Below, in pieces: positions 46,273-56,383 of a stretch of 64,000 nucleotides of DNA. The notes beneath the pieces were generated by a model. The model saw only the letters and a list, made by a program, of their open reading frames with translations, had not been told where the DNA came from and made no database searches. A program made the translations under genes and the position numbers. Positions within the stretch are counted from its first letter, which is position 1; each line of letters opens with the position of its first letter. The stretch spans positions 1,178,001 to 1,242,000 of the forward strand of contig NZ_CP048272.1 of assembly GCF_019469425.1 (NCBI RefSeq), in the 5' to 3' direction. The stretch comes from Bifidobacterium asteroides (GTDB lineage Bacteria; Actinomycetota; Actinomycetes; Actinomycetales; Bifidobacteriaceae).

Positions 46273-47052
46273 TCAGGCCAGGGCCGATTCGGAGTCGGCA
46301 CCCTCTGGCAGGTACTGGTCGTACCCGGTCTCCTCCAGGGTGTCGGCCAGCTCGGGACCGCCGGTCTTCACAAAGCGACCGTCGGCGAAAACGTGGACGA
46401 TGTCAGGCTGGATATACTTGAGAATCCTGGTGTAATGGGTGACCATGAGCACGCCCATGCCGGTTTTCCCTTTGGCTCTGTTGACCCCTTCGGAGACGAT
46501 GCGCAGAGCGTCCACGTCAAGCCCGGAGTCGGTTTCGTCCAGGATGGCGAACTTAGGTTTGAGGAGCTCCAGCTGTAGGACCTCGGCCCGCTTCTTCTCG
46601 CCGCCTGAGAAGCCTTCGTTTACCGAGCGCCGGGCGAACTTGGGATCCATGCGCAGCCGCTTCATGGCATCATTCAGATCCTTGGTCCACTGGCGGATGG
46701 CCGGGGCCTTGCCGTCGACCTCGGTCTTGGCAGTACGCAGGAAGTTGGTCATGGACACGCCAGGCACCTCTACCGGGTACTGCATGGCCAGGAAGAGCCC
46801 TGCCTTGGCCCGCTCGTCCGGGGTCATCTTGAGCAGATCCTGCCCATCCAGCAGGGCCTGGCCCGAATCCACCTCATACTTGGGATGGCCGGCCAATGTA
46901 TAGGCCAGAGTGGACTTGCCCGACCCGTTGGGCCCCATGATGGCGTGGGTTTCACCGGAGTGGACGGTCAGCGTGGCCCCCTTGAGGATCTGCTTGCGAC
47001 CCTCCTTGGTCTCCACTGAGACGTGCAGATCCTTGATTTCCAATGTGGACAT
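46273..47052 (-). CDS. sufC: Fe-S assembly ATPase SufC
   Basis: ABC-type ATPase of the SufBCD scaffold, 259 residues. GPNGSGKST (Walker A), FSGGEKKR (signature), AILDETDSGLDVDAL (Walker B; the DETDSGLD form is SufC-specific) and VTHYTRIL (H-loop) are present. ATG 47052 follows the sufD stop by one base with GGAG upstream. Confidence 0.96.
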   Translation of the reverse strand: MSTLEIKDLHVSVETKEGRKQILKGATLTVHSGETHAIMGPNGSGKSTLAYTLAGHPKYEVDSGQALLDGQDLLKMTPDERAKAGLFLAMQYPVEVPGVSMTNFLRTAKTEVDGKAPAIRQWTKDLNDAMKRLRMDPKFARRSVNEGFSGGEKKRAEVLQLELLKPKFAILDETDSGLDVDALRIVSEGVNRAKGKTGMGVLMVTHYTRILKYIQPDIVHVFADGRFVKTGGPELADTLEETGYDQYLPEGADSESALA

Positions 47053-47053
47053 G

Positions 47054-48280
47054 TCAGTTCTCCTCCAAAACGTGCTGCATCTCTTGATCCTCGCCGGCCG
47101 CCAGCCTGCGGTCGATGACCCCCATCAGGTGCCCGGAGACGCTGGGGACGTCAATCTCCTCCACCAGTTCTCCGAAGAAGCCTCGAACCACCAGCTTGCG
47201 GGCCTCCTGCTCGGGGATGCCGCGGGACTGCAGGTAGAAGAGCTCCTCGTCGTCGAAGCGCCCAACCGAGCTGGCATGGCCTGCCCCGATGATGTCGCCG
47301 TTCTCGATCTCCAGGTTGGGCTCGGAATCCGCGATGGCCCCAGGGGTCAACACCAGATTCCGGTTGAGCTCGTAGGAGTCGGTTCCAGGCGCGGTGGGCT
47401 GAATGAGCGCATTACCCACCCAAGTGGTGTGCGCGCCGATTCCATCCAAGGCCCCCTTGTAGACCACGCGGGACTTGCAGTTGGGATGGTTGTGCACCAC
47501 CATGGTCCTGTGCTCCATGTGCTGGCCAGGGTCGACGAAGTAGATACCCAACATGTTCAGGTCGCCCTGCTCGCCGCCGAAGTCCTGGTCCATGCGCAGC
47601 CGCACGACATCGCCGCCCAGGCTGACTACAGAGTGACGCAGGGAGGCCTCGGCTCCCAGGTGAATGCGATGGTTGCCTACATGCTTGCTGCCCTTGTCCC
47701 ACTCCTGGATGAAGGTGGTCGACATCTGCGATTTGTCACCGATGTCGATTTCAACGCCCTCAGCCAGACGTGCCTGGCCCTGGTGCTCGACCACCAAATC
47801 GGCCTTGGTGCCCGCCTCTGCCTTGATGACCAAGTGGAAGGCATCCAACTCGGGGCCGCCGCCATTGACACGGACCAACACGGGCTGATCCAGGGTGCCT
47901 CTGAGGTTGACCACAGTCGCCTGCTTGCCGCTCGCCCACTCCACGGCTGCCGCTCGGTCGCTGGGCTTGAGGACAGTGCCGCAGGGAGCCTGAGCCATGG
48001 GAATCTGGCTGAAGCTGATCTGATCTGCGGGAGGGACGGACCCGTCGATCATGGTGACCGAGACCCTGGTCAGACCGCTGGGCTTGAAGACAGCGAAGAA
48101 CTCCTCCATTCGGTCGATGGGGGTGAACCGCCAGTCATCCTGCTTGCGGGTGGGCATGGGGAAGTCGTCAGGATTGAAGGAGCGGGGCTCCTTGTCGGCG
48201 CTGGACGGCATGGTTGCCGGGAAAGCGTATGGGTCCTTGGGATCCGCATGCGGAATGGTTATTTCGCTCTTCTGTGACAT
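47054..48280 (-). CDS. sufD: Fe-S assembly protein SufD
   Basis: Structural partner of SufB in the SufBCD complex, 408 residues with the beta-helix core of the family. YFVDPGQHMEHRTMVVHN, YKGALDGIGAHTTWVGN and the end region SVGRFDDEELFYLQSRG carry the conserved blocks. ATG 48280 shares one base with the sufB TGA (TGATG), so it is translated by reinitiation. The frame continues upstream inside sufB without family sequence. Confidence 0.94.
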   Translation of the reverse strand: MSQKSEITIPHADPKDPYAFPATMPSSADKEPRSFNPDDFPMPTRKQDDWRFTPIDRMEEFFAVFKPSGLTRVSVTMIDGSVPPADQISFSQIPMAQAPCGTVLKPSDRAAAVEWASGKQATVVNLRGTLDQPVLVRVNGGGPELDAFHLVIKAEAGTKADLVVEHQGQARLAEGVEIDIGDKSQMSTTFIQEWDKGSKHVGNHRIHLGAEASLRHSVVSLGGDVVRLRMDQDFGGEQGDLNMLGIYFVDPGQHMEHRTMVVHNHPNCKSRVVYKGALDGIGAHTTWVGNALIQPTAPGTDSYELNRNLVLTPGAIADSEPNLEIENGDIIGAGHASSVGRFDDEELFYLQSRGIPEQEARKLVVRGFFGELVEEIDVPSVSGHLMGVIDRRLAAGEDQEMQHVLEEN

Positions 48281-49779
48281 CAGCCTACCGAACCCTCCAT
48301 CTGCAATTCGACCAAGCGGTTGAGCTCCAACGCGTACTCCATGGGCAGCTGCCGGGAGATAGGCTCCACAAACCCCCGCACGATCATGCCCATGGCTTCC
48401 TTCTCCTCCAGACCGCGGCTCATCAGGTAGAAGAGCTGGTCCTCGGAGACCTTGGAGACGGTGGCCTCGTGGGCCATGGACACGTCGTCCTCGCGAACGT
48501 CTACGTGCGGGTAGGTGTCCGACCGGGAGTAGTCGTCCACCAGCAGGGCGTCGCAGACCACCGAAGAAGAGGACTTCTCGGCACCCTTGATGATCTTGAC
48601 CAGGCCCCGGTATGCGGCCCTTCCCCCGTTGCGGGAGATGGACTTGGAGACGATGGTTGAGGAGGTGTGGGGTGCCAGGTGAATCATCTTGGCGCCCGTG
48701 TCCTGGTATTGTCCCTTGCCGGCGAAGCCCAGGGAGAGGGTCTCGGCCTTGGCGTAGGGCTCGGCAAGGATGCAGGCCGGGTACTTCATGGTCGCCTTGG
48801 ACCCGATGTTGCCGTCCACCCACTCCATGGTGCCGCCCTCGCGTACATAGGCACGCTGGGTAACCAGGTTGTAGACGTTGTTGGACCAGTTCTGGACCGT
48901 CGTGTAGCGCACACGGGCGTGAGGCTCGACCACGATTTCCACATTGGCCGCATGCAGGGAGTCGGTGGAGTAGATGGGGGCCGTGCAGCCCTCCACGTAA
49001 TGGACGTAGGAACCCTCGTCGGCGATGATCAGCGTGCGCTCGAATTGGCCCATGTTGGGCGTGTTGATCCGGAAGTAGGCCTGCAGGGGAATGTCCACAT
49101 GGACTCCCTTGGGCACGTAGACGAAGGAGCCACCCGACCAGGCCGCCGTGTTCAAGGCGGCGAACTTGTTGTCGTCCGGGGGAATGACCGTGGCAAAGTA
49201 CTTGCGGAAGAGGTCCGGGTATTCTTTCAGGGCCGTATCCGTATCCAGGAAGATAACCCCCTGTTTGCGCAGGTCGTCACGGATGGAATTGTAGATGACC
49301 TCGGACTCGTACTGGGCGGCTACACCGGAGACCAGCCGCTTCTTCTCGGCCTCGGGGATGCCCAGCCGGTCGTAAGTAGTGCGGATGTCGTCGGGCAGTT
49401 CCTTCCAGTCCTTGGCCTGCTCCTTCAAGGGCTTGACGTAGTACTTGAAGTCGTCGGCATCGAACCCGCTTAAATCCACGCCCCACTTGGGCATGGGCTT
49501 GTTCATGAAAGCCCGATAGCCCTCGAGTCGCATCTGCAGCATCCAGTCAGGCTCGCCCTTGTCGGCCGAGATGGCCCGGACCACGTCCTCGTCGATGCCC
49601 TTGTGAGCGTTGCGACCGGCATCATCGGAGTCGTGCCAGCCATAGGTGTAGTCGCCGAACTCGGAGATGATCTGGTCGTCTTTTTTGATTTTTTCTTCAT
49701 TGACGCGGGAGCGGTCGGCCACATATTGGCTCATTTCCACATCCCGCGATGTGTCTGTCCGCTGCGAGGTGCTGTCCAC
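48280..49779 (-). CDS. sufB: Fe-S assembly protein SufB
   Basis: Scaffold that builds the cluster with SufC and SufD; 499 residues. Conserved blocks are [20 protein letters not shown] (split), [19 protein letters not shown] with the key Cys, [14 protein letters not shown], and the end [16 protein letters not shown]. The GTG at 49779 has GGAGG 9 bases upstream. It is the first gene of the sufBDCSU-SufT operon, preceded by a weak promoter at 49832-49859. Confidence 0.96.
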   Translation of the reverse strand: MDSTSQRTDTSRDVEMSQYVADRSRVNEEKIKKDDQIISEFGDYTYGWHDSDDAGRNAHKGIDEDVVRAISADKGEPDWMLQMRLEGYRAFMNKPMPKWGVDLSGFDADDFKYYVKPLKEQAKDWKELPDDIRTTYDRLGIPEAEKKRLVSGVAAQYESEVIYNSIRDDLRKQGVIFLDTDTALKEYPDLFRKYFATVIPPDDNKFAALNTAAWSGGSFVYVPKGVHVDIPLQAYFRINTPNMGQFERTLIIADEGSYVHYVEGCTAPIYSTDSLHAANVEIVVEPHARVRYTTVQNWSNNVYNLVTQRAYVREGGTMEWVDGNIGSKATMKYPACILAEPYAKAETLSLGFAGKGQYQDTGAKMIHLAPHTSSTIVSKSISRNGGRAAYRGLVKIIKGAEKSSSSVVCDALLVDDYSRSDTYPHVDVREDDVSMAHEATVSKVSEDQLFYLMSRGLEEKEAMGMIVRGFVEPISRQLPMEYALELNRLVELQMEGSVG

Positions 49780-49831
49780 GAGCTGAGACCTCCTAACACA
49801 CGCACGGCCACCATATGCGGCCGATCACACC

Positions 49832-49859
49832 TTTACAGGATAACCGTGGCACTGGTGAA
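49832..49859 (-). promoter_or_regulatory. Possible suf operon promoter
   Basis: TTCACC and TGTAAA on the minus strand with a 16-base spacer, about 55-80 bases before the sufB start. Both hexamers match at 4 of 6. Confidence 0.35.
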
Positions 49860-49905
49860 CCGCCAGACCCGGGCTTACGCTCTCTAAGGAATCCGACCCT
49901 TCCTT

Positions 49906-49921
49906 TCGGCGAAAGCGCCGA
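49906..49921. repeat. Short hairpin between pyrG and sufB
   Basis: TCGGCG and CGCCGA with AAAG loop, 6 perfect pairs, next to the pyrG terminator. No T-run. Confidence 0.35.
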
Positions 49922-49929
49922 TATGGACA

Positions 49930-49964
49930 ATCGCCCGCTTCCCTATAAGAGGGAAACGGGCGAT
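49930..49964 (-). terminator. Terminator of pyrG
   Basis: ATCGCCCG and CGGGCGAT plus inner TTCCCT/AGGGAA, with a 5-base loop and one mismatch, 30 bases past the pyrG stop. TTGT follows on the minus strand. Confidence 0.7.
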
Positions 49965-49994
49965 CTTACCGGAAGAGTCCAAAAGGAATTGACT

Positions 49995-51659
49995 TCAGGC
50001 CGCCTCCTGGCCTCCGTGCTCCAGGCTGGCCTTGACCAGGCCGGTAAAGAGAGGATGCGGCTTGGTGGGCCGGGACTTGAACTCCGGGTGGGCCTGGGTA
50101 CCCACATAGAAGGGGTGCTGGTCCTGGGAGAGCTCCACGAACTCGGTCAGCTGCCCGTCCGGGCTGGTGCCTGAGATGTGCAGGCCGGCCTTGTCCAGCC
50201 GCTCCTTGTAGGCGACGTTGACCTCATAGCGGTGGCGGTGGCGTTCTGAGATCTCAGTGGAGCCATAGAGCCGGGCTACCAGGGAGTCGGGCTTGAGCAC
50301 TGCCGGGTAGGCGCCCAGCCGCATGGTGTGGCCCATGTCGCCATGGCCGGCCACGATTTCCTTCTGCTCCTCCATGGTGGCGATGACCGGGTTCTCGCAG
50401 TCAGGCTCGAACTCCGAGGAGTTGGCATCCTCCAGCTCCAGGACGTGACGGGCGAATTCGATGACCATGGACTGCAGACCCAGACAGAGTCCCAAGGCGG
50501 GCAGGCCGGTCTCACGGGCGTAGCGCAAAGCGCCAATCTTGCCCTCGATGCCACGGATGCCGAAGCCTCCGGGAACCACGATGCCGTCAACGCCCTCCAG
50601 GGCCTTGCGGGCGCCATCCATGGTCTCGCAGGTGTCGGCTGCCACCAGCTTGACCTGGACCTGGGACCGATTGGCGAAGCCGCCGGCCTTCAGAGCTTCG
50701 ATGACCGACAGGTAGGCGTCAGGCAGGTCGATGTACTTGCCCACGATGGCGACGGTCACCTTGGTACGGGGGTTGTGGACCCGGTCCAGCAGGTCCTCCC
50801 ACTCGTTCCAGTCGACGTCGTGGAAGGGCAGCCCCAGCTTGCGCACCACGTAGGTATCCAGACCCTCCTTATAGAGGATCTTGGGCACGTCGTAGATGCT
50901 GGGCGCATCCACGCAGTTGACCACGCCCTCGGCATCCACGTCGCACATCAGGGAGATCTTGTCCTTGATGCCCTGGTTGAGCGGCCTGTCAGAGCGCAAC
51001 ACCAAGGCATCGGGGGCGATGCCCAGCTGACGCAGGGCCATGACCGAGTGCTGGGTGGGCTTGGTCTTCAGCTCGTGGGCGGCTGCCACATAGGGCACCA
51101 GCGAGACATGAACGAACATGCAGTTGTCCGGACCGATGTCCCGACGAACCTCGCGAGCGGCCTCCATGAAGGGCTGGGACTCGATGTCGCCCACAGTCCC
51201 TCCGATCTCGGTGATGATTACATCCACATCGTCACTGGCCTGGGCCCGCATGCGGCTCTTGATTTCATTGGTCACATGGGGAATGACCTGGACGCACTGG
51301 CCCAGGTACTCCCCCGCCCGCTCTTTGCGCAGAACGGACTGGTAGATCTGGCCGGTAGTTACATTGGCCTTCTGGGAGAGGAAGACGTCGGTGAAACGCT
51401 CGTAATGGCCGATGTCCAGGTCGGTTTCGGCCCCATCCTCGGTCACATAGACCTCGCCGTGTTGGAAGGGGTTCATGGTCCCTGGATCGACGTTGATGTA
51501 GGGATCCAGCTTCTGTTGAAGAACGCGGATTCCACGGCTTCTCAGCAGACGACCCAGAGATGATGCGGTCAGTCCCTTGCCCAGCGAAGAGACCACGCCG
51601 CCGGTGACGAAAATGTGTTTGGTGATATGCCCTTGCGGATTTCCATGTTCTCTGACCAT
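49995..51659 (-). CDS. pyrG: CTP synthase
   Basis: Glutamine-dependent amination of UTP to CTP; 554 residues. The synthetase domain (about 1-280) starts [20 protein letters not shown] and has [11 protein letters not shown]. The class I amidotransferase domain has [10 protein letters not shown], the nucleophile Cys in [10 protein letters not shown] and the His/Glu in [11 protein letters not shown] 51659 has no strong ribosome site. It lies 65 bases downstream of the UvrA-like gene and ends at a terminator, so it may be the last gene of the aro-region operon. Confidence 0.96.
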   Translation of the reverse strand: MVREHGNPQGHITKHIFVTGGVVSSLGKGLTASSLGRLLRSRGIRVLQQKLDPYINVDPGTMNPFQHGEVYVTEDGAETDLDIGHYERFTDVFLSQKANVTTGQIYQSVLRKERAGEYLGQCVQVIPHVTNEIKSRMRAQASDDVDVIITEIGGTVGDIESQPFMEAAREVRRDIGPDNCMFVHVSLVPYVAAAHELKTKPTQHSVMALRQLGIAPDALVLRSDRPLNQGIKDKISLMCDVDAEGVVNCVDAPSIYDVPKILYKEGLDTYVVRKLGLPFHDVDWNEWEDLLDRVHNPRTKVTVAIVGKYIDLPDAYLSVIEALKAGGFANRSQVQVKLVAADTCETMDGARKALEGVDGIVVPGGFGIRGIEGKIGALRYARETGLPALGLCLGLQSMVIEFARHVLELEDANSSEFEPDCENPVIATMEEQKEIVAGHGDMGHTMRLGAYPAVLKPDSLVARLYGSTEISERHRHRYEVNVAYKERLDKAGLHISGTSPDGQLTEFVELSQDQHPFYVGTQAHPEFKSRPTKPHPLFTGLVKASLEHGGQEAA

Positions 51660-51724
51660 GGAACTTCAGCCTATCAGGCGGGAGCGACCAGAAACCGGTC
51701 AACACTCGAGGAGGACTGACTGAT

Positions 51725-54268
51725 TCAAGGACGGCTCAAATGCAGGTGGTCGGCCAGGTAGCGGCCGGTCACCGAATCCGGGTTGCGAGCCACGGATTCC
51801 GGGTCCCCTTGGGCCACGATTCTTCCGCCTCGATCGCCGCCCCCCGGACCCATATCGACCACATGGTCGGCGTTGGCGATCATGTCCAGATCGTGTTCGA
51901 TGAAGACCACCGTGGCCTCCTTGCTGACCAGGCGCTCCAGTACTCCGATCAGGACGCGCACATCCAAGGGATGCAGGCCTGTGGTGGGCTCATCGAGAAC
52001 GAACATGGAGCCATTCTGCCTACGGCCCAACTCGTTGGACAGCTTCAGCCGCTGGGCCTCCCCTCCAGACAGGGAGGGGGTGTCCTCCCCCAGGGTCAGG
52101 TAGTCCAAGCCCAGGTCCTTCAATGTCTGCAAGCCTCGGCGGATGGCTGTGTACTCGCGGCCCTGTGCGAAGACCTCCAGGGCACGGCCCACCTCCATGG
52201 CCAGCAGATCGGGCAGACTCATCGGCTCCGCGTGGGCCGGCGTGGACAAACGGTAGTGCTCGGCCTCCGGACGGTATCGACGACCATGGCAGCTAGGGCA
52301 GGTGATGGGGATGTCAGGCAGGAACTGCACATCCAGGCTGATCTGCCCGGTCCCGTCACACTGGGGGCAGCGCAGGGATCCGGTGTTATAGGAGAATGCA
52401 GAGATGCCCAACTTGTCCTTTTTCGCCTGGCCAGTGGCCGCGAAGAGGCGACGCAGCCGGACCATCAGCCCCGAGTAAGTGGCCACCGTGGAGCGCACGT
52501 TGATGCCTATGGGCGAGGAGTCCACCAGCCGGACCCTGTCGATGCCCGCTGGTTCCAGGCTGTGTACATGCTTGGGCATGGGGTCGCCCTGAATGCGGGC
52601 CTGCAAAGCCGGGACCAGAGACTCCAGGATCATGGTTGTCTTTCCTGAGCCGGATACGCCGGTTACTGCCGTCATGCACCCACGGGGAATGGCTAGAACG
52701 AGAGGGTGGACTGTGTGAATGGGTCCTGATTGCATACGGATCCACTCATTCTCTGCAGGCATGGGATGCCGGTCCCGTACCAGAACAGGCTCGCGTCCAT
52801 CCAGAAAACCGGCAATACGCGAGTCCGGGTCTGCAGCGATCTGCTCAGGGGCTCCATGGGCCAAAATCCTGCCGCCGCGCTCCCCTGCTCCGGGACCCAT
52901 TTCGATCAGATAGTCGGCTGATTGCAGAACCTTGACGTCGTGGTCGACGAAAACCACCGAATTGCCGTCGGCCAGCAGGTCGCGCATGACCCCTGTAAGC
53001 CCCTCCAGGTTGGCAGGATGCAGGCCGGTCGAGGGCTCGTCCAGCACATAGAGCACGCCAGTGGTCTCATTGCGCACAGCCCTGGCCAGCTGGGCCCGCT
53101 GCCGCTCCCCGGTAGACAGGGAGGCGCTGGAGCGGTCCAGGGTCAGGTAGCTCAGTCCCAACTGAATCAGTCGCCTGCCCATCTCATCCAGGGTCTTGCA
53201 GAGGGCCGACGCCATGGGCCGCATAGGTTCAGGCAGCGTGGGCGGCAGCTTCCGACCCCAGTCCAGCACCCGATCAAGAGGCCAGGAGGTGACCTCGGCT
53301 AGGTTGTCTCCGTTGATCTCGGGCAGACGCGCCCGCTGGTTGAGCCGGGTGCCCTTGCAGTCCGGGCAGGTCCGTTCGGTCAGGAACTTGGCCACCTTGG
53401 CCAGGCGCTTGTCGTCGTTGGCTCTCTTGAGCTCCTCGGTCACGGTCAGCCGTGCGTTGCGGAAGGTGAAGTCCAGCTCATGGACACCCTTGATTGAAGT
53501 AATGGTGATGTGCTTCTTCTCGGCTGGCCCCTCGAAGACGATCTTTCGTTCCCGATCGGTCAGATCCCGCCAGGGCACGTCGGTGCGGACTCCGAACTCG
53601 CGCACGATGTCGGGCTGGACGTTGAAGCCGAAGGTCCGCCATGGCACCACGGCCCCTTGGTCGATGGTCAGGCTGCCATCGGGAACCAGGGTGGCGTCGT
53701 CCACCTCGCGCACGGTCCCGGTCCCTTGGCAGGCAGGGCAGGCCCCCAGGGAGTTGAAGGCCAGCTCCTCGGCGCTGGGAGGCTCCACCTTTGCACCGCA
53801 AATAGGGCAGCTGATGGTCATCTCGGCTGCCACTGCCAGGGTGGGCTCCTGCCGATGGCCATTGGGACAGACGTGGCTGGCCAGCCGGGAAAACATCAGC
53901 CTGAGCACGTTAAGCAGCTCGGTGGCGGTGCCGAAGGTGGAGCGCATGCCGCCCACGCCCGGGCGTTGACGCAGGGCCAATGCGGGGGGCAGGAAACGCA
54001 CCGAGTCCACCTGAGGGCGCTGGGCCTGGGTCATCCGCCTCCTGGTGTAGGTGGACAGGGATTCCAGGTAGCGCCGTGAGCCCTCGGCATAGAGGACCCC
54101 CAGAGCCAGGGAGGACTTTCCGGAGCCCGAGACCCCGGCGATGCCCACCAGATGATTCAAAGGAACGTCGACATCCAGATTGCGTAGGTTGTGGACCCTG
54201 GCGCCGCGGACAAGGATGGCCTTGGGCGGTGCAGAGAGCTTCTTGCCGATCTCTCCGCTGTCTCTCAT
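51725..54268 (-). CDS. UvrA-like ABC ATPase lacking the UvrB-binding region
   Basis: The 847-residue protein has two UvrA-type ATPase modules: GVSGSGKSS (residues 46-54), LSTGERQRAQ, YVLDEPSTGLHP, then GVSGSGKTT, LSGGEAQRLKL and VLDEPTTGLHP. Zinc motifs are CPICG (from residue 154) with CPACQG, and CPQCDGTG with CPSCHG. In canonical UvrA the first CPxCG sits near residue 253; here about 100 residues between HVCPNGH and CPICG are missing, which is the UvrB-binding domain. That makes it a UvrA2/DrrC-type paralogue linked to drug or DNA-damage tolerance, not classical repair. ATG 54268 has CAGGAG upstream and overlaps the aroQ stop (ATGA). Confidence 0.9.
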   Translation of the reverse strand: MRDSGEIGKKLSAPPKAILVRGARVHNLRNLDVDVPLNHLVGIAGVSGSGKSSLALGVLYAEGSRRYLESLSTYTRRRMTQAQRPQVDSVRFLPPALALRQRPGVGGMRSTFGTATELLNVLRLMFSRLASHVCPNGHRQEPTLAVAAEMTISCPICGAKVEPPSAEELAFNSLGACPACQGTGTVREVDDATLVPDGSLTIDQGAVVPWRTFGFNVQPDIVREFGVRTDVPWRDLTDRERKIVFEGPAEKKHITITSIKGVHELDFTFRNARLTVTEELKRANDDKRLAKVAKFLTERTCPDCKGTRLNQRARLPEINGDNLAEVTSWPLDRVLDWGRKLPPTLPEPMRPMASALCKTLDEMGRRLIQLGLSYLTLDRSSASLSTGERQRAQLARAVRNETTGVLYVLDEPSTGLHPANLEGLTGVMRDLLADGNSVVFVDHDVKVLQSADYLIEMGPGAGERGGRILAHGAPEQIAADPDSRIAGFLDGREPVLVRDRHPMPAENEWIRMQSGPIHTVHPLVLAIPRGCMTAVTGVSGSGKTTMILESLVPALQARIQGDPMPKHVHSLEPAGIDRVRLVDSSPIGINVRSTVATYSGLMVRLRRLFAATGQAKKDKLGISAFSYNTGSLRCPQCDGTGQISLDVQFLPDIPITCPSCHGRRYRPEAEHYRLSTPAHAEPMSLPDLLAMEVGRALEVFAQGREYTAIRRGLQTLKDLGLDYLTLGEDTPSLSGGEAQRLKLSNELGRRQNGSMFVLDEPTTGLHPLDVRVLIGVLERLVSKEATVVFIEHDLDMIANADHVVDMGPGGGDRGGRIVAQGDPESVARNPDSVTGRYLADHLHLSRP

Positions 54269-54735
54269 GCGCTCTCCTGCAGGTGAGCCACTGCCTCCAA
54301 GGCCAGCCGGTAGCCGTAGAAGCCCAGGCCAGTGATTGTGCCGGTGGCCACCGGCGAGATGACGCTGCGTCGGCGGAAGGCCTCCCGGGATGAAGGATTG
54401 GAAATATGAACCTCCATCAGTGGCAGCCCTGCCTGGGTGACCTGGACGGCGGCATCGGCAAGTCCATAGCTGTAGTGGGTAAAGGCCGCCGGGTTGAGTA
54501 CCACCGCGCTGCCCTGGTCTACCGCCTGATGCATCCAACAGATGACCTGGCCCTCGTCGTCCGATTGCAGCACCTGAACATCCAGGCCCAGCTGCTGACC
54601 CCATTGTTCGCAGTCCCGGGTCAGTGTCTCCAGATCCTGACGACCGTAGACATCAGGGTCGCGCACACCCAGCCGACCCAGGTTGGGTCCGTTGACCACC
54701 AGAACCGTCTGCCTGCCCTTGTCGGCTTCCGCCAT
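54265..54735 (-). CDS. aroQ: 3-dehydroquinate dehydratase, type II
   Basis: Third step of the shikimate pathway. The 156 residues show VVNGPNLGRLGVRDPDVYG, which carries the flexible-loop Arg and Tyr (normally N-x-LGxREPxxYG), then NPAAFTHYSYGLADA and MEVHISNPSSREAFR with the catalytic His. ATG 54735 lies 3 bases after the aroKB stop. The UvrA-like gene overlaps its end. Confidence 0.95.
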   Translation of the reverse strand: MAEADKGRQTVLVVNGPNLGRLGVRDPDVYGRQDLETLTRDCEQWGQQLGLDVQVLQSDDEGQVICWMHQAVDQGSAVVLNPAAFTHYSYGLADAAVQVTQAGLPLMEVHISNPSSREAFRRRSVISPVATGTITGLGFYGYRLALEAVAHLQESA

Positions 54736-54738
54736 TTG

Positions 54739-56370
54739 TCATTCCTCCTTGCGTATGGCCTGGAAGGCCTCCTTGAGCGCCGAGACCGGCGGGTCGTCCA
54801 GGTGGGTGGGTTTGCCCAAACCATCAAGAATGATAAACCGCAACTTGTTGCCACGGGCCTTTTTGTCCCGATGCATAAGGGTCAGCACATGGTCGAAATC
54901 GCCACCATCCCACCAGGTTCTAAGGCCCAGGGAAGACAGAAGCTGCCGGTGGTAGTCGACCGCCTCCTGATCCAGATGGCCGGTGATCCTGGCCAACTCG
55001 GCCGCGAAGACCATGCCCACTGAGACGGCCTGACCATGCCGCCAGGTAAAGTGTTCGATCTTCTCGATGGCGTGGCCCAAGGTGTGGCCATAGTTGAGGA
55101 ACTCCCGCAAGCCGGACTCTTTGAGATCCACTGAGACGTGCCGGGCCTTGACCTCCACGGTGCGTTCGATCAGATCCTGGACCACCGTGCCCAGCCACTG
55201 GTCAGACTCCTGTCCGTCGAAGGCTCGCAGGCAGTCAGCCCGCTCCTCCAGCTCACGCAGAATACCTCCGTCCATGATGAAACCGGACTTGGCCACTTCT
55301 CCCAGGCCCTCTACGAAGATCTCGTTGGGCAGGGTCCGCAGAGTCCGCAGATCAGCCAGGACGCCGGCAGGGGTGTAGAAGCTGCCTACCAGATTCTTGC
55401 CCTGCTCCATGTTGATGCCGGTCTTACCTCCGGTGGAGGCATCAACCATAGCCAGCAGGGAGGTGGGGCAGTTCACATAGCGGATGCCGCGCATCCAAGT
55501 AGCGGCGATAAACCCGGCCTGGTCTGTGGCCGCTCCCCCTCCCAATCCCACAACCGCGTCGGAACGGGTGAAGCCCTCGGTGGCCAAGCGCTCCCAGATA
55601 CCCTGGCTGACCTGGATGGTCTTGCCTGCCTCCGCGTCGGGAATGGTCAAATCCACCACCTGATACCCGGCCTGGCGAAGCAGGGCCCGGGCATGGTCGG
55701 AATGACGCTGGACCGGCTGGGTGTGAATCAGGGCCACCCTCATGGTCTGGTCGCCAAGCAGCTCATGCAGTCGCCCGGTCACCCCGGTGCCGATCCTCAC
55801 ATCATAGGGATAGGGACCGCTGACGTGAACCACCCGCTCAGTCAAGGCATCGGCTAGCCGTCGGGCTAGGGCCCAGGGGGTGGTGTTCCTGGATTTGAGG
55901 GTGATGGTAGCCAGCCCCTGGTAGACGCTGCGACGCTCACGATAGAGAGCCATCCAGCGCTCCGATGCGCCGCCGCGAAGAAGGGGACGACGATCCGAGT
56001 GAGCCGCTCGGCTGATCCCCTCCTCAGGGTCGATCTGCAGGTAGACCACAGCACCGCCAGCCCGCCGATAGTCCTGCAGCGCCTGGAAGACCTCGATGCT
56101 CATGGGAGCACCGCCTCCCAGGGACAGGATGCCGCTGGGAAAATCCTTCAAGAGGTCCAGGACCGTCCTGGTCTCCATACCGCGGAAGGCCTGCTCACCC
56201 TGGCTGTCGAAGATCTCGCTGACCGACAGACCTACTTCTTCCTCGACGCATTGGTCCGTATCCCGGAAGGGCACCTTGATCAGGGCGGCCGTCTCCCTGC
56301 CCAGACGGGTCTTGCCCGCACCGGGCATGCCGATGACGACGGCCTTGGGCATGCTGCTGCTTTCAATCAT
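54739..56370 (-). CDS. aroKB: Shikimate kinase/3-dehydroquinate synthase fusion
   Basis: Two shikimate-pathway enzymes in one chain of 543 residues. The N-terminal kinase (about 1-180) has [15 protein letters not shown] (P-loop), DTDQCVEEE and SLGGGAP. The C-terminal dehydroquinate synthase has [22 protein letters not shown] (split at GGGAATD), [19 protein letters not shown] and [12 protein letters not shown] with metal His residues. This order of fusion is known in bifidobacteria. ATG 56370 lies 14 bases after aroC. The two enzymes are steps 2 and 5 of the same pathway. Confidence 0.95.
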   Translation of the reverse strand: MIESSSMPKAVVIGMPGAGKTRLGRETAALIKVPFRDTDQCVEEEVGLSVSEIFDSQGEQAFRGMETRTVLDLLKDFPSGILSLGGGAPMSIEVFQALQDYRRAGGAVVYLQIDPEEGISRAAHSDRRPLLRGGASERWMALYRERRSVYQGLATITLKSRNTTPWALARRLADALTERVVHVSGPYPYDVRIGTGVTGRLHELLGDQTMRVALIHTQPVQRHSDHARALLRQAGYQVVDLTIPDAEAGKTIQVSQGIWERLATEGFTRSDAVVGLGGGAATDQAGFIAATWMRGIRYVNCPTSLLAMVDASTGGKTGINMEQGKNLVGSFYTPAGVLADLRTLRTLPNEIFVEGLGEVAKSGFIMDGGILRELEERADCLRAFDGQESDQWLGTVVQDLIERTVEVKARHVSVDLKESGLREFLNYGHTLGHAIEKIEHFTWRHGQAVSVGMVFAAELARITGHLDQEAVDYHRQLLSSLGLRTWWDGGDFDHVLTLMHRDKKARGNKLRFIILDGLGKPTHLDDPPVSALKEAFQAIRKEE

Positions 56371-56383
56371 GCAAGACCGCCCC

